The position numbers and the translations under genes are program-made. From positions 72,816 to 106,154 of the forward strand of contig NEWP02000029.1 in the NCBI GenBank assembly GCA_002869895.2: 33,339 nucleotides of DNA, given 5' to 3'. The notes under the pieces were generated by a model. The model saw only the letters and a program-made list of their open reading frames with translations. It made no database searches and had not been told where the DNA came from. Shown one piece after another: positions 7,085-17,861 of the stretch. Position 1 is the first letter of the stretch. Each line of letters starts with the position of its first letter. This DNA comes from Nitrospira sp. CG24E. Its GTDB lineage: Bacteria; Nitrospirota; Nitrospiria; Nitrospirales; Nitrospiraceae.

Positions 7085-8187
7085 GTACGTGAGGTCCGCT
7101 TGGCTTTCATGCGCTCCAGCAATCCGACCATCAGAAGAGGCCAGACGACCGTGGCATCGCTCATTATCTCGGCAAAGCGCCCTCCTGCTTCAGGCGGAAC
7201 AAACTTTCCCCAGGAAAGGCCCTCTTGATAGGTACAGCCGCTCAATCCACCCAAATGATCCGGATCCGGACAGATTCGCACCCCGTATTGGAATCGAGGC
7301 GGCTCCACATCGAGCCCGAGCCTAGTATTGCAGATCTCGATGTAGGGGCCGACTTGTTGCGCCCAATTGCGCGGAACTCCCCCCCCGATCGTAAAGATCC
7401 CACGCCGCTTGGCCGAGACGACATGACTCGCATAACTGTTGAGATCGAGGTAGGGATTGAACGATGGACACGAACGTTGAATCGCACGCAGCACCTCAAG
7501 ATCATTACTTCCCGTTGCCTGCGCACGAGCCCGATCGAGATCTCGACTCATGGCCCAGGTTCCAAGATCCAGCCCCATCTCGGAATCGGTAAAGGCAGGA
7601 ATGAAGACCGGAACATTTTTCAGATAGGCGCTTTTGAGGATACCCGTTCCGTCATATTCTTCCGCGAGCGTCTTGCCCAATTCACGGGTGAGGATTTCTG
7701 AGGAAAGAGTCTGGTCCTGATCCATCCGCTTGATTGTTCGGGCAACGACCTGCTCAACATAGTTGAGATTGGACTCCATCTCCAGCGTGTCGTAGACCCG
7801 ATTGTAGCCCTTCTCGAACAACTCTTGGTCGGACATGGACGTATGGTGCCGATAGTGGGTTTTACCAACCGACTCACTCAATCCATGGGCGATCAATGCT
7901 CCGGTCGAGACGACGCATTGCACCATCCCATGATCGATCATCGCGCTGACGATCTTGCCCATCTTAGCAATGGTCATCGCCCCTGACAGCGTCAACACAA
8001 CGGAGCAGTCAGGGTCTTCGATCATCGTCCACAGCACTTCGTAAGCCTCACCCAGTCTGCGGCCCCCAAAGGCTGTCTTGCGCATTGCAGTCAGCAGGCC
8101 ATCGAAAGACTCAATCTGTTCCGGGTCGAGAGGCTCGAGCGCTTCGAGGCCGTCCTGCGCTCCATCGTGAAATTCACGTGTACCCAT
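7081..8187 (-). CDS. Deoxyhypusine synthase-family protein (possible homospermidine synthase)
   Basis: A 368-residue member of the deoxyhypusine synthase family. Visible family blocks are VVLTLSGAMT near residue 63, CVVSTGALIAHGL near 90, the FIPAFTDSEMG segment, FTIGGGVPRNW, and the SWGK block whose lysine (Lys328) matches the catalytic lysine that carries the aminobutyl imine. Bacteria lack eIF5A, so bacterial homologues are assigned to homospermidine or related polyamine synthesis by NAD-dependent aminobutyl transfer. An agmatine-derived guanidino polyamine is another reported family activity. The arginine decarboxylase and agmatinase genes lie 3 kb away, which supports a polyamine role. 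It is the first gene of a run whose second gene overlaps it by four bases. The ATG at 8187 has only a weak ribosome site. Confidence 0.85.
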   Translation of the reverse strand: MGTREFHDGAQDGLEALEPLDPEQIESFDGLLTAMRKTAFGGRRLGEAYEVLWTMIEDPDCSVVLTLSGAMTIAKMGKIVSAMIDHGMVQCVVSTGALIAHGLSESVGKTHYRHHTSMSDQELFEKGYNRVYDTLEMESNLNYVEQVVARTIKRMDQDQTLSSEILTRELGKTLAEEYDGTGILKSAYLKNVPVFIPAFTDSEMGLDLGTWAMSRDLDRARAQATGSNDLEVLRAIQRSCPSFNPYLDLNSYASHVVSAKRRGIFTIGGGVPRNWAQQVGPYIEICNTRLGLDVEPPRFQYGVRICPDPDHLGGLSGCTYQEGLSWGKFVPPEAGGRFAEIMSDATVVWPLLMVGLLERMKAKRTSRT

Positions 8188-8261
8188 AGAAGAGTCTACC
8201 TACCATCAAGTGAAAGGAAAACGGAGCATTCTTTATACACAACCGACAATAGAGGCGTCAA

Positions 8262-8285
8262 CGAAGTTGGAGCGATATAACTTCG
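8262..8285. repeat. Short inverted repeat
   Basis: CGAAGTT (8262-8268) and AACTTCG (8279-8285) form perfect 7-base arms around a 10-base loop, upstream of the deoxyhypusine synthase-like gene. It could be a regulator site or chance. The rest of 8188-8417 holds nothing else I can support. Confidence 0.25.
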
Positions 8286-8417
8286 CCTGCTCATCGTGCC
8301 ACCATAAAATTTGCGAGAAGAAAACAGCGGAGAGGAATCGCCATGGTCCTACACACCCTCTATGGCGGAAGCGCTCACACTCAATGCTGGCTCCTACGAC
8401 CAGCGAGTCTATGTATG

Positions 8418-8444
8418 AGAAAATATCCTACGTAGATATTTTCT
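8418..8444. repeat. Perfect AT-rich inverted repeat downstream of tRNA-Glu
   Basis: AGAAAATATC (8418-8427) and GATATTTTCT (8435-8444) are perfect 10-base arms around CTACGTA. It lies about 50 bases beyond the tRNA 3' end. The stem is too AT-rich to be a convincing intrinsic terminator, so it may be a protein-binding site or weak transcript end. Confidence 0.5.
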
Positions 8445-8492
8445 TCGCACGCGATCGCGGGCCAAGCTCCAGCGGCAAGAACCAATGTGGTA

Positions 8493-8570
8493 TGGTGGTC
8501 CCAACGGGATTTGAACCCGTGTTTAAGCCTTGAGAGGGCTCCGTCCTAGGCCAGGCTAGACGATGGGACC
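8493..8570 (-). tRNA. tRNA-Glu (anticodon CUC)
   Basis: On the minus strand the sequence folds as a cloverleaf. The acceptor GGTCCCA pairs with TGGGACC. The anticodon stem GAGCC/GGCTT holds loop CTCTCAA with anticodon CTC (8532-8534), and the T arm is ACGGG-TTCAAAT-CCCGT. The discriminator is A and the 3' CCA (8493-8495) is encoded in the DNA. The CUC anticodon reads GAG codons, so this is a glutamate tRNA. It stands alone, not in a tRNA cluster. Confidence 0.93.
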
Positions 8571-8599
8571 AGCTTTCAATGACATGGGATCGATTTAGC

Positions 8600-8629
8600 A
8601 CAGTAGCACAAGCACTTTTCACTTTTCAA
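8600..8629 (-). promoter_or_regulatory. Putative tRNA-Glu promoter
   Basis: Minus strand TTGAAA (8624-8629), an 18-base spacer and TACTGT (8600-8605) would start transcription near 8593, about 23 bases before the mature tRNA 5' end. Both elements are moderate matches to sigma-70. Confidence 0.35.
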
Positions 8630-8684
8630 TTCCTCACGATTCTCAGGTCGTGCTCAGGCCCTGCGCTGTTGATTCACACACGAC

Positions 8685-8713
8685 TTGACAGAGACGATCG
8701 TATAGCCTACCTT
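8685..8713 (+). promoter_or_regulatory. Putative sigma-70 promoter for the 178-residue hypothetical gene
   Basis: A perfect TTGACA (8685-8690), a 17-base spacer and TACCTT (8708-8713) predict a start near 8720 and a leader of about 44 bases before the ATG at 8764. Confidence 0.5.
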
Positions 8714-8763
8714 GCGGAAAATACGTCGGCCTCTTCTTTCCGTCGGCAGGCTCATGGTGGAAC

Positions 8764-9300
8764 ATGAACAACCCACTCCAAATCAAAGCTAACGGCAGCC
8801 CAGACTCTCCTGAACTCGTCGAGATTGAAAAGCCCGAACAGGGTCTTGAGCTACATGTCGGATCAAATGTGTTTCGAAACACCAACGGCGTCGTCAAGCT
8901 TCAAGGTAAGGAGCAGTTGGTGTTGGAAACGCAACCAGATCCCTTGGTGTTGATCCTGACAATGGACCTCTACGATGAGCAGGGAACCCGTGTCGGTCAT
9001 ATACGACGGAATGCGCTCTCGGCGCATAGTGCGGGCCGTTTCACCATCGACGTAAAGACCGGCGACGAGGCAACTCAAGATGAACCTCCTTCAGTCACCG
9101 TCGCGGACCGAACAACGGGAAACACGGTGTTCGAGGCCTGTCTCATGCAACGAAGAAAAATTCGCATAACCGCGGGAAACTTCTTTACCCATAAAGGCGA
9201 ATTGGTTACGGTCAGCCCGCACTACTGCCGCATCGGCACCGGTCTCACCCTGTTTGGCAATGTCGCGGAAAGCCGGGGCAATGCGGGAGCCATCGGATAA
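8764..9300 (+). CDS. Hypothetical protein, beta-rich
   Basis: A 178-residue protein I do not recognise. It has no signal peptide or membrane segment. The sequence alternates short hydrophobic strands (VVKLQG, LVLILTMDLYD, KIRITAGNFF, GTGLTLFGNV) with turns, suggesting a beta-sandwich or beta-helix fold. The N-terminal 25 residues are polar. The ATG at 8764 follows a GGTGGA-like weak ribosome site and a good upstream promoter. The next gene starts 141 bases later from its own promoter, so this is probably a single transcription unit. No function is assigned. Confidence 0.68.
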   Translation: MNNPLQIKANGSPDSPELVEIEKPEQGLELHVGSNVFRNTNGVVKLQGKEQLVLETQPDPLVLILTMDLYDEQGTRVGHIRRNALSAHSAGRFTIDVKTGDEATQDEPPSVTVADRTTGNTVFEACLMQRRKIRITAGNFFTHKGELVTVSPHYCRIGTGLTLFGNVAESRGNAGAIG

Positions 9301-9407
9301 TCGGCTTACACGATAGACCCCGGTCTCTATCCCGACGTTCCCTTCCCTACATCAAGAGAACAGCGACCGGCTACCCCTCGGCTTCCTGGTGAAAAACACA
9401 TCATTTT

Positions 9408-9435
9408 TTGACAAGGCATCGGACTCCCGTACAAT
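9408..9435 (+). promoter_or_regulatory. Strong sigma-70 promoter giving a probable leaderless mRNA
   Basis: TTGACA (9408-9413), a 16-base spacer and TACAAT (9430-9435) are close to consensus. The ATG of the next gene begins 6 bases after the -10, where transcription itself should begin (about 9442), so the transcript should have no leader. Confidence 0.7.
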
Positions 9436-9441
9436 GGCGGT

Positions 9442-9855
9442 ATGTCGGATGTCGTGAAACCGAGCGTGCAAGCCTTCTTGGTCTGTGACCAGGTCATCGA
9501 AGACAGCGTTACCAAAAAGAAAAGCCTGATCGGTCTCTTCACGCACTTGCAGGCCGTGAGCTTTCCCTTCCAACATTCACAGATGGGGTTGTATTTCTGC
9601 CTTACCGATGCTGAGGGGACCTATCACTTCGATATCGATTTAATTTACCTCAATAACGAACAATTGGTCTGCCGAGCCACCCTGCCGAATATTGCGATCG
9701 GCGACCGTCTTCAAATTTCAGATTTCGGAATCAATATCCCCTCACTTGTCTTTCCCGCTCCTGGACGCTACGAGTTTCGGCTTTGCATGGAAGGGCATCT
9801 CCTTGCGCAGAAAGACTTCAGCGTGATGCAGATGCCGACTCACCAAACTGCATAG
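9442..9855 (+). CDS. Hypothetical protein, DUF6941-like
   Basis: A 137-residue soluble protein. The start SVQAFLVCDQVIED, then KKSLIGLFTHLQAVSFPF, resembles a small uncharacterised bacterial family I recall as DUF6941 (start pattern: LLCD, then LIGIF, then a proline-rich turn). The rest looks like a beta-sandwich (HFDIDLIYLNNEQLVC; PGRYEFRLCMEG). There is no ribosome site. The ATG lies exactly where transcription should start from the promoter at 9408-9435, so it is probably read from a leaderless mRNA. A hairpin follows at 9908-9928. The domain name is tentative and no function is assigned. Confidence 0.72.
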   Translation: MSDVVKPSVQAFLVCDQVIEDSVTKKKSLIGLFTHLQAVSFPFQHSQMGLYFCLTDAEGTYHFDIDLIYLNNEQLVCRATLPNIAIGDRLQISDFGINIPSLVFPAPGRYEFRLCMEGHLLAQKDFSVMQMPTHQTA

Positions 9856-9907
9856 GGATCGCGACGCTCCTGCATCCATTTCCTGCTTAGGCAGCCTGAT
9901 TCTCCTC

Positions 9908-9928
9908 AGCCGGTGCATAGCGCCGGTT
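9908..9928 (+). terminator. Putative intrinsic terminator between convergent genes
   Basis: AGCCGGTGC (9908-9916) pairs with GCGCCGGTT (9920-9928) through nine positions including two G-U pairs, around an ATA loop. It is followed on the plus strand by TCACTTTCTTTCC, a weak T-rich tract. It sits between the gene ending at 9855 and the smpB stop. Confidence 0.4.
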
Positions 9929-10402
9929 TCACTTTCTTTCCTTCATCGCCCGTTCCACTTCGCGGCTGGCCTCGCGTGTCTTGATGGATTCCCGGCGGTC
10001 ATGCTGCTTCTTGCCCTTGGCCAACCCGAGTTCCACCTTGGCAAGTCCCCGCTTGGAAAAATAGAGCCGGAGCGGAATCAGTGTGAGCCCCTGCTGTTGC
10101 GTCTTCCCAAGCAGTTTATGAATCTCCTTGCGGTGGAGGAGCAGTTTCCGCGTCCGGAGGGGCTCATGATTCATGAGATTGCCATGGCTGTAGGGACTGA
10201 TATGGCAATGGTGGAGAAAAACCTCGGCGCCCTTCACACTGGCGTAACTGTCCTGTAGATTCACCCGCCCTTCTCGGATGGATTTCACCTCGGTTCCCTG
10301 GAGCATGATACCAGCCTCGAATTTCTCTTCTATGAAATAGTCGTGATAGGCCTTTCGATTCGTGACCACTGCTTTTTCGAAACTGTCCTTGATTTTCCCC
10401 AT
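9929..10402 (-). CDS. smpB: SsrA-binding protein SmpB
   Basis: A 157-residue SmpB, the RNA-binding protein that delivers tmRNA to stalled ribosomes for trans-translation. Family blocks are [21 protein letters not shown] near the N-terminus, [10 protein letters not shown], the SPYSHGN motif, [19 protein letters not shown], and the basic C-terminal tail [13 protein letters not shown] that enters the ribosome channel. Length is normal. The ATG at 10402 has no clear ribosome site. It is divergent from dciA. The tmRNA gene is not in this window. Confidence 0.95.
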   Translation of the reverse strand: MGKIKDSFEKAVVTNRKAYHDYFIEEKFEAGIMLQGTEVKSIREGRVNLQDSYASVKGAEVFLHHCHISPYSHGNLMNHEPLRTRKLLLHRKEIHKLLGKTQQQGLTLIPLRLYFSKRGLAKVELGLAKGKKQHDRRESIKTREASREVERAMKERK

Positions 10403-10468
10403 CAGACGTCAGACTTTCACTTCCAACGATCGGTCACTCTCAGCCGTCCGAATGTGACCGAAAGCCGG

Positions 10469-10500
10469 CTGCTGATTGCCGCAGCAGTTTTTGCTATGAT
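10469..10500 (+). promoter_or_regulatory. Hairpin with T-tract overlapping an extended -10 promoter for dciA
   Basis: CTGCTG (10469-10474) and CAGCAG (10482-10487) form a 6-base stem followed by TTTTT. Immediately after, TGCTATGAT (10492-10500) is an extended -10 element with TATGAT at 10495-10500. No good -35 is visible, as is usual for extended -10 promoters. Transcription would start at about 10507, the A of the ATG. Confidence 0.5.
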
Positions 10501-10506
10501 CTCCCC

Positions 10507-10995
10507 ATGCGCGGACCTGGTCGCATCGATTCTGTCTCCCATGTCCTCGAGGGGTTGGCCCGTCGTTTGGGTCTCGAAACTGCGTTGCTCGAAAACCGAT
10601 TGCGGCGAGACTGGGTTGCGGTCGTCGGAGAACCCATCGCCTCAAACACCCGGCCGGACCAGATTCGTTTTAAGAAACTCTATCTCCTGGTCCGCAACAG
10701 TGTCTGGCTACACCAGCTCACCTTCCTCAAACCGGCCCTCCTCCAGAAACTCAACAGGGTGGCCGGTGGGGAACTCATAACCGACCTCGTGCTGCGGGTT
10801 GGAGAGTTGCCGGATGCCGGCTACCTGCTCGCCTCGCCAGCAATCCTTCGTGAGACCGTTTCACCACCGAGTGCGACATTGCTCGATGAAATATCGGCGC
10901 ACGTGACCGGCATTCAGGATCCGCTTCTCCGTGTTCGTCTCACGCTGCTCATGGCGCAGGTATTGACCCAACCGGGGGCGCCGAAGGCTGGCTGA
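10507..10995 (+). CDS. dciA: DUF721/DciA-like replicative helicase loader
   Basis: A 162-residue protein matching the DUF721 (DciA) pattern: an N-terminal helical part with RLGLETALLENRLRRDWVAVVG, then the KH-like part IASNTRPDQIRFKKLYLLVRNSVWLHQLTFLKP. DciA is the ancestral loader of the DnaB helicase in bacteria lacking DnaC or DnaI, and its genes commonly sit near dnaA or gyrB, as here. The C-terminal 60 residues are not conserved in my memory of the family. There is no ribosome site, and the ATG lies 6 bases after an extended -10, so a leaderless transcript is likely. Its 3' end overlaps the opposite-strand neighbour by 47 bases. Confidence 0.8.
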   Translation: MRGPGRIDSVSHVLEGLARRLGLETALLENRLRRDWVAVVGEPIASNTRPDQIRFKKLYLLVRNSVWLHQLTFLKPALLQKLNRVAGGELITDLVLRVGELPDAGYLLASPAILRETVSPPSATLLDEISAHVTGIQDPLLRVRLTLLMAQVLTQPGAPKAG

Positions 10996-11548
10996 GCGGC
11001 CCCTTGAAAAGTTGACGGACATCCGCTTGCATTGCCGTCGTCTCCGATCCATCCGGAAGCGGACCGATCCGTCCTTCTTCTTCCGACTCAGTCAGCTGAT
11101 ACAAGCCCCGCAAGGATCTTTGAAATCCTCCACGGTCCTCCCCGGTCAAATACTTGTGCAGTGTCACAGGCTCCGTCCAGGTATTGTCGGAAAAGATGTA
11201 GATGGTCATGCGGCGATAGTGGTCACCCGGATGGTCGGGCGTGGTCGGATTGATCTTCATCGGCTCGAACTTTCTTCCCTCGTGACCGACTATGCGAAAA
11301 CGCTCGATCAGCTTTTCGATGTCCTCATCACTCGTGTCGTCGGGAACATGGATCGCGACGACTGTCTCTTCTTGCGCTCCGACACTATAGGGAGGGATCG
11401 ATCGATCGGGGCGGGTCAGAAACATCCCGCCCCAGATCAGGGCAAAGCACCCGACAAGCACGCCAAGCCCTAACTTGACGACCATATCCATGGGCTTCTT
11501 GGGCTTGGACCTGGTAGGGAATGTTGAAGGTAGTTCCTGCTCCTGCAT
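10949..11548 (-). CDS. Hypothetical membrane-anchored protein downstream of gyrA
   Basis: A 199-residue protein with a short basic N-terminus, one membrane segment (near residues 24-43, VKLGLGVLVGCFALIWGGMF) and an extracytoplasmic domain with alternating acidic stretches, ending in a proline-rich tail. No family is recognised. The open frame extends to a TTG at 11572; the ATG at 11548 is chosen, with neither having a good ribosome site. It begins 48 bases after the gyrA stop and is probably co-transcribed. Its 3' end overlaps the dciA end by 47 bases in convergent orientation. Function unknown. Confidence 0.65.
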   Translation of the reverse strand: MQEQELPSTFPTRSKPKKPMDMVVKLGLGVLVGCFALIWGGMFLTRPDRSIPPYSVGAQEETVVAIHVPDDTSDEDIEKLIERFRIVGHEGRKFEPMKINPTTPDHPGDHYRRMTIYIFSDNTWTEPVTLHKYLTGEDRGGFQRSLRGLYQLTESEEEGRIGPLPDGSETTAMQADVRQLFKGPLSQPSAPPVGSIPAP

Positions 11549-11596
11549 GGGAGGCCTGCGCTCAACGAACAAGACGTATGACGTCGCGAATATCCG

Positions 11597-14059
11597 TTAG
11601 CTTCCGCCTTCCTCGGTGAGCACCTCGGCGCTCTCAGCCAAACGCGCAACGGCGACGACCCGATCGCCCGCACCATCCAGGTCGAGGATGCGAACCCCCT
11701 GGGTGTTACGGCCGATCTCACGAAATTCGTCCACCTTGCACCGAAGCACCTTGCCATGAGCGGCCATCAGCATGATCTCATCGCCGTCTCGGACTTGAAG
11801 AAACCCGACCGCGAGCCCATTACGCTCATTGGTCTTGACGCTGATGATGCCCTTCCCTCCGCGTCCTTGGACGCGATACTCATTCACCGGCGTGCGCTTT
11901 CCGTAGCCGCCCTCCGTGACCGTGAGGATTTGGGTGGTGGAATCGGGCGTGATCGTTTCCATACCGATGACATCGTTGCCTTCTTCAAGCGTAATGCCTC
12001 GCACTCCGTGCGCCGTGCGTCCCATCGGGCGCACGTCGTCTTCCTTGAAGCGGATCGTGATGCCCTTCTTCGTGCCCAAGAGGATTTCCCGCTGGCCGTC
12101 GGTCACATGCACACCGATAAGCCGGTCCCCCTTGTCCAACGACAGCGCGATGATGCCACCCTGGCGGGGATTGCCGTAAGCCGAGAGCTCGGTCTTCTTG
12201 ATGATGCCTTGCGCCGTCGCCATCACGACGAACCGGTCTTCCCGAAACTCTTTGACCGGCACGGTCGCGGTGACTTTCTCTTCTCCGGACAACGCCAGCA
12301 GATTCACCAGCGCTTTGCCCTTGGCGGCCCGTCCTGCGTCCGGAATCTCATGGACTTTCAGCCAATAGACCTTCCCTGCGTCGGTGAAGAACAGGAGGGA
12401 CTCATGGGTAGATGCGGTGAAGAGGGTCACGACAAAATCTTCTTCCTTCACTCCCATCCCGATCTTGCCCTTGCCGCCGCGCCGCTGTGCCCGATACAGG
12501 GTCACCGGGTTGCGCTTGATATAGCCTGCGTGCGAGATCGTAACGACCACCTCTTCGTTTGCGATCATGTCTTCCAGGGTGATCTCCGCTTCCTCTTTCA
12601 CAATCTGCGTGCGGCGGTCGTCCCGATAGGCCTCGCGCACTTCGATCAGCTCATCTTTGACGATCGTGCGAACCAGGGCGTCGCTGCCCAGGATCGACTT
12701 GAGACGTTCGATCTGCTTCAAAACATCTTTATATTCCTCGATCAGTTTGTTCCGCTCCAATTGCGTAAGCCGCTGGAGCCGCATCTCTAAAATCGCATTC
12801 GCCTGGATTTCACTCAGTGCAAATTGCCGCATCAGTCCGGTTCGCGCTTCATCAGGCGATTGCGCACGCCGAATCAAGGCAATCACCGCATCCAGGTTAT
12901 CGAGCGCGATCTTGAGACCCTCGAGTATATGGGCCCTTTCTTCTGCTTTGCGCAGCTCGAAGGCGGTCCGACGGACAATGACCTCGCGCCGGTGTTCGAT
13001 AAAATGATGCAGGATCTGCTTGAGGGTCAGCACCTCCGGCCTGTTGTTCACCAGCGCAAGCATGATAACTCCGAAGGTCGTCTGGAGTTGCGTGAGCTTA
13101 TACAGGTTGTTCAACGTAATAAGCGGAATTTCTCCGCGCTTGAGCTCAATGACGACGCGGATCCCGTCCCGATCGGATTCGTCGCGCAGATCGGAAATCC
13201 CTTTGATCCGTTCGTCCCGGATCAACTCCGCAATCTTTTCAATCAGCTTGGACTTATTGACCTGATAGGGGAGCTCCGTGACGATCAACCGTTCCCGATC
13301 CGTGCGTTCGTCTGACTCAATCTTCACCTTTGCGCGCAGGGTCAGGAGTCCCCGTCCACTTTCATAGGCGGACTTGATACCGGCCGTTCCATAGATGAAT
13401 CCAGCGGTCGGAAAATCCGGGCCTGGGATTTTTTTCATCAACTGCGCCAGTGTAATCTCCGGATTCTCGAGGAAGAGGAGGAGCCCGTCGATCACTTCGC
13501 CGACATTGTGAGTCGGAATGTTGGTGGCATAGCCCACCGCGATGCCGCCTGCGCCGTTGACAAGAAGATTCGGAATTTTAGAAGGGAGGACCAGCGGTTC
13601 GACCAGAGACTCGTCGTAATTGGGGCCAAAATCGACCGTTTCCTTGTCGATATCGGCGAGCATATCCTCGGCGACTTTGGTCAGGCGCGCTTCGGTGTAG
13701 CGCATAGCGGCAGGCGGATCGCCGTCCACCGATCCATAATTACCTTGGCCGTCCACCAGCATATAACGCATGTTGAATGGTTGCGCCATCCGAACAAGCG
13801 TGTCGTAGATCGCGCTGTCTCCGTGGGGGTGATAGTTCCCCATGATCTCGCCGACAATCTTGGCGGACTTCCGGTAGGCCCGGTTCGACGCCAAGCCCAT
13901 TTCATTCATGCCGTGGAGAATTCGGCGATGAACCGGCTTGAGGCCGTCACGCACATCGGGGAGCGCCCGACCGACGATGACGCTCATCGCGTAGCTCAGG
14001 TACGACGAGCGCATCTCATCTTCGATGGCGATCTGTCCTAGTCTCTCATCAGGGGGCAT
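11597..14059 (-). CDS. gyrA: DNA gyrase subunit A
   Basis: An 820-residue GyrA, the DNA-cleaving subunit of gyrase, which with GyrB introduces negative supercoils using [20 protein letters not shown] lies near residues 32-48, the catalytic tyrosine is Tyr121 in [10 protein letters not shown], and the C-terminal beta-pinwheel carries the GyrA box QRRGGKG, which marks it as gyrase and not topoisomerase IV. The quinolone-determining region has Ser82 and Asp86 (E. coli 83 and 87), the usual sensitive-type residues. The ATG at 14059 has AAGGAG 5 bases upstream. The gene follows gyrB with an 83-base gap in the order dnaA-dnaN-gyrB-gyrA. Confidence 0.97.
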   Translation of the reverse strand: MPPDERLGQIAIEDEMRSSYLSYAMSVIVGRALPDVRDGLKPVHRRILHGMNEMGLASNRAYRKSAKIVGEIMGNYHPHGDSAIYDTLVRMAQPFNMRYMLVDGQGNYGSVDGDPPAAMRYTEARLTKVAEDMLADIDKETVDFGPNYDESLVEPLVLPSKIPNLLVNGAGGIAVGYATNIPTHNVGEVIDGLLLFLENPEITLAQLMKKIPGPDFPTAGFIYGTAGIKSAYESGRGLLTLRAKVKIESDERTDRERLIVTELPYQVNKSKLIEKIAELIRDERIKGISDLRDESDRDGIRVVIELKRGEIPLITLNNLYKLTQLQTTFGVIMLALVNNRPEVLTLKQILHHFIEHRREVIVRRTAFELRKAEERAHILEGLKIALDNLDAVIALIRRAQSPDEARTGLMRQFALSEIQANAILEMRLQRLTQLERNKLIEEYKDVLKQIERLKSILGSDALVRTIVKDELIEVREAYRDDRRTQIVKEEAEITLEDMIANEEVVVTISHAGYIKRNPVTLYRAQRRGGKGKIGMGVKEEDFVVTLFTASTHESLLFFTDAGKVYWLKVHEIPDAGRAAKGKALVNLLALSGEEKVTATVPVKEFREDRFVVMATAQGIIKKTELSAYGNPRQGGIIALSLDKGDRLIGVHVTDGQREILLGTKKGITIRFKEDDVRPMGRTAHGVRGITLEEGNDVIGMETITPDSTTQILTVTEGGYGKRTPVNEYRVQGRGGKGIISVKTNERNGLAVGFLQVRDGDEIMLMAAHGKVLRCKVDEFREIGRNTQGVRILDLDGAGDRVVAVARLAESAEVLTEEGGS

Positions 14060-14142
14060 CGACTCTCCTTTGACCGGGAGCTAATGGCTTATAGCAAATA
14101 GCACGAGCCTCCGGCCATACGCCATGAGCTATACGCTCTTCG

Positions 14143-16626
<2,484 letters not shown>

Positions 16627-16643
16627 TCACGGGCGCGAGGCCA

Positions 16644-16702
16644 GGGGCGAGCGGCAAGGGGTTGGGAGACGTTTTCTCCTCTAGCCTCGTGCCCCTCGCC
16701 CC
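16644..16702. repeat. Long imperfect inverted repeat between dnaN and gyrB
   Basis: GGGGCGAGCGGCAAGGGG (16644-16661) and CCTCGTGCCCCTCGCCCC (16685-16702) pair at 15 of 18 positions. The 23-base loop contains its own GGAGA/TCTCC arms. It lies between the dnaN stop and the gyrB ribosome site and lacks a T-tract, so it may be an mRNA processing or attenuation structure rather than a terminator. Confidence 0.6.
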
Positions 16703-16707
16703 GTGTC

Positions 16708-17838
16708 TCAAACTTTAATCGGCATGACCACGCACTTGAACCCTGGACTGTCTGATTCCTGAATCAAACAGGGGCTCAGCGGATTGTCCATTTGAAGAGA
16801 GATCGTTTCTCCATCCATCACCCCGAGCACATCCAGCAAATAGCGGGCATTGAACCCCGTATTCAGAGCCTCCCCCTCATACCGTGCGGCAAGCTCTTCG
16901 GTCGCTTCCCCGAAATCGGGATTGCTGGAAAACAGCGTCATCTGCCCGGCGGCAAAGGAGACCTTTACCGCGCTTGCCTTATCGCGGGACAGCACGGAGA
17001 CGCGCCGCAACGCACTTTCAAGCTCGCTACGATTGACCCCGATTTTCCTGTCGCTCTCTTTTGGAATGACTTGCTGATAATTCGGGTAGTTCCCCTCCAT
17101 GAGCCGCGAGGTCAACAGCAGCCCGCTCTTCCGAAAAATCATGAGATTTTTCGTAAACCCGATCAAGGGTTCTCCCTCGCCGCCCTCTTCCAACAGACGT
17201 TGCATCTCATGCGCCGCTTTCTTCGGAATGATCGCCTTGATCTCTTGCGGAGCACCCTTGGCCCCGGCCTTCCCGACCTCCTGCTCGGCAATGGCCAATC
17301 GATGTCCATCGGTGCCGACCAGCCGCAAGATCGTTTTCTTTTCCGTCGAGATAAGCGTCACTAAAAGACCGTTGAGAATGTAGCGCGCGTCGTTGTCTCC
17401 TGCGGCAAAGAGGGTTTTCCGAATCAGCTCCAGAAAACCGGCCCCGGCAAGGGGAATGAGCCCTTCCCGTTCGATCGCCGGCAGCGCGGGGTAGTCGGTG
17501 CTGGGAAGTCCGACGATCTTGAATTGGCTCTTACCGGCTTGAATCGTCGTCCAATTATTATCACCCGAGGTGATCTCGATCTCACCGACCGCCAGCTCTT
17601 TGATAATCTCGTAGAGCTTCCGGGCCGAGACCGTGATTCCCCCAGCCTTCTCCACCGTAGCCTTGTAGTGCCCCCGCATGCCGATTTCGAGATCGGTGGC
17701 GACAATTTCGACCCCCTCCTGTTTTGCCTCGATCAAAATATTGGAAAGGATCGGCATCGTATTGCGCTTCTCTACGACACCTTGAACCCGCTGGAGACCC
17801 GTCAAGAGCTCAACTCGTCCCATACGCAGTTTCATCAT
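16708..17838 (-). CDS. dnaN: DNA polymerase III beta sliding clamp
   Basis: A 376-residue sliding clamp, which encircles DNA as a dimer and tethers polymerase III and other partners. It begins MMKLRMGRVELLTGLQRVQG and contains the family blocks KRNTMPILSNILIEA, VGTDGHRLAI in the second domain, and the C-terminal hydrophobic-pocket end KCVVMPIKV. The frame is open to a GTG at 17856, but the ATG at 17838 has GGAGG 7 bases upstream and gives normal length. It starts 23 bases after the dnaA stop and is part of the dnaA-dnaN-gyrB-gyrA series. Confidence 0.96.
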   Translation of the reverse strand: MMKLRMGRVELLTGLQRVQGVVEKRNTMPILSNILIEAKQEGVEIVATDLEIGMRGHYKATVEKAGGITVSARKLYEIIKELAVGEIEITSGDNNWTTIQAGKSQFKIVGLPSTDYPALPAIEREGLIPLAGAGFLELIRKTLFAAGDNDARYILNGLLVTLISTEKKTILRLVGTDGHRLAIAEQEVGKAGAKGAPQEIKAIIPKKAAHEMQRLLEEGGEGEPLIGFTKNLMIFRKSGLLLTSRLMEGNYPNYQQVIPKESDRKIGVNRSELESALRRVSVLSRDKASAVKVSFAAGQMTLFSSNPDFGEATEELAARYEGEALNTGFNARYLLDVLGVMDGETISLQMDNPLSPCLIQESDSPGFKCVVMPIKV

Positions 17839-17861
17839 CTCTTCCCCTCCAGCCACGACGC

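Noticed and set aside
13681-13830. Quinolone-resistance change in gyrA
   Set aside because: Ser82 and Asp86 are the ordinary sensitive-type residues.
14075-14136. ATAGC/ATGGC-like words between gyrB and gyrA
   Set aside because: The words are short and degenerate with no clean repeat unit or stable stem; not enough to call a repeat.
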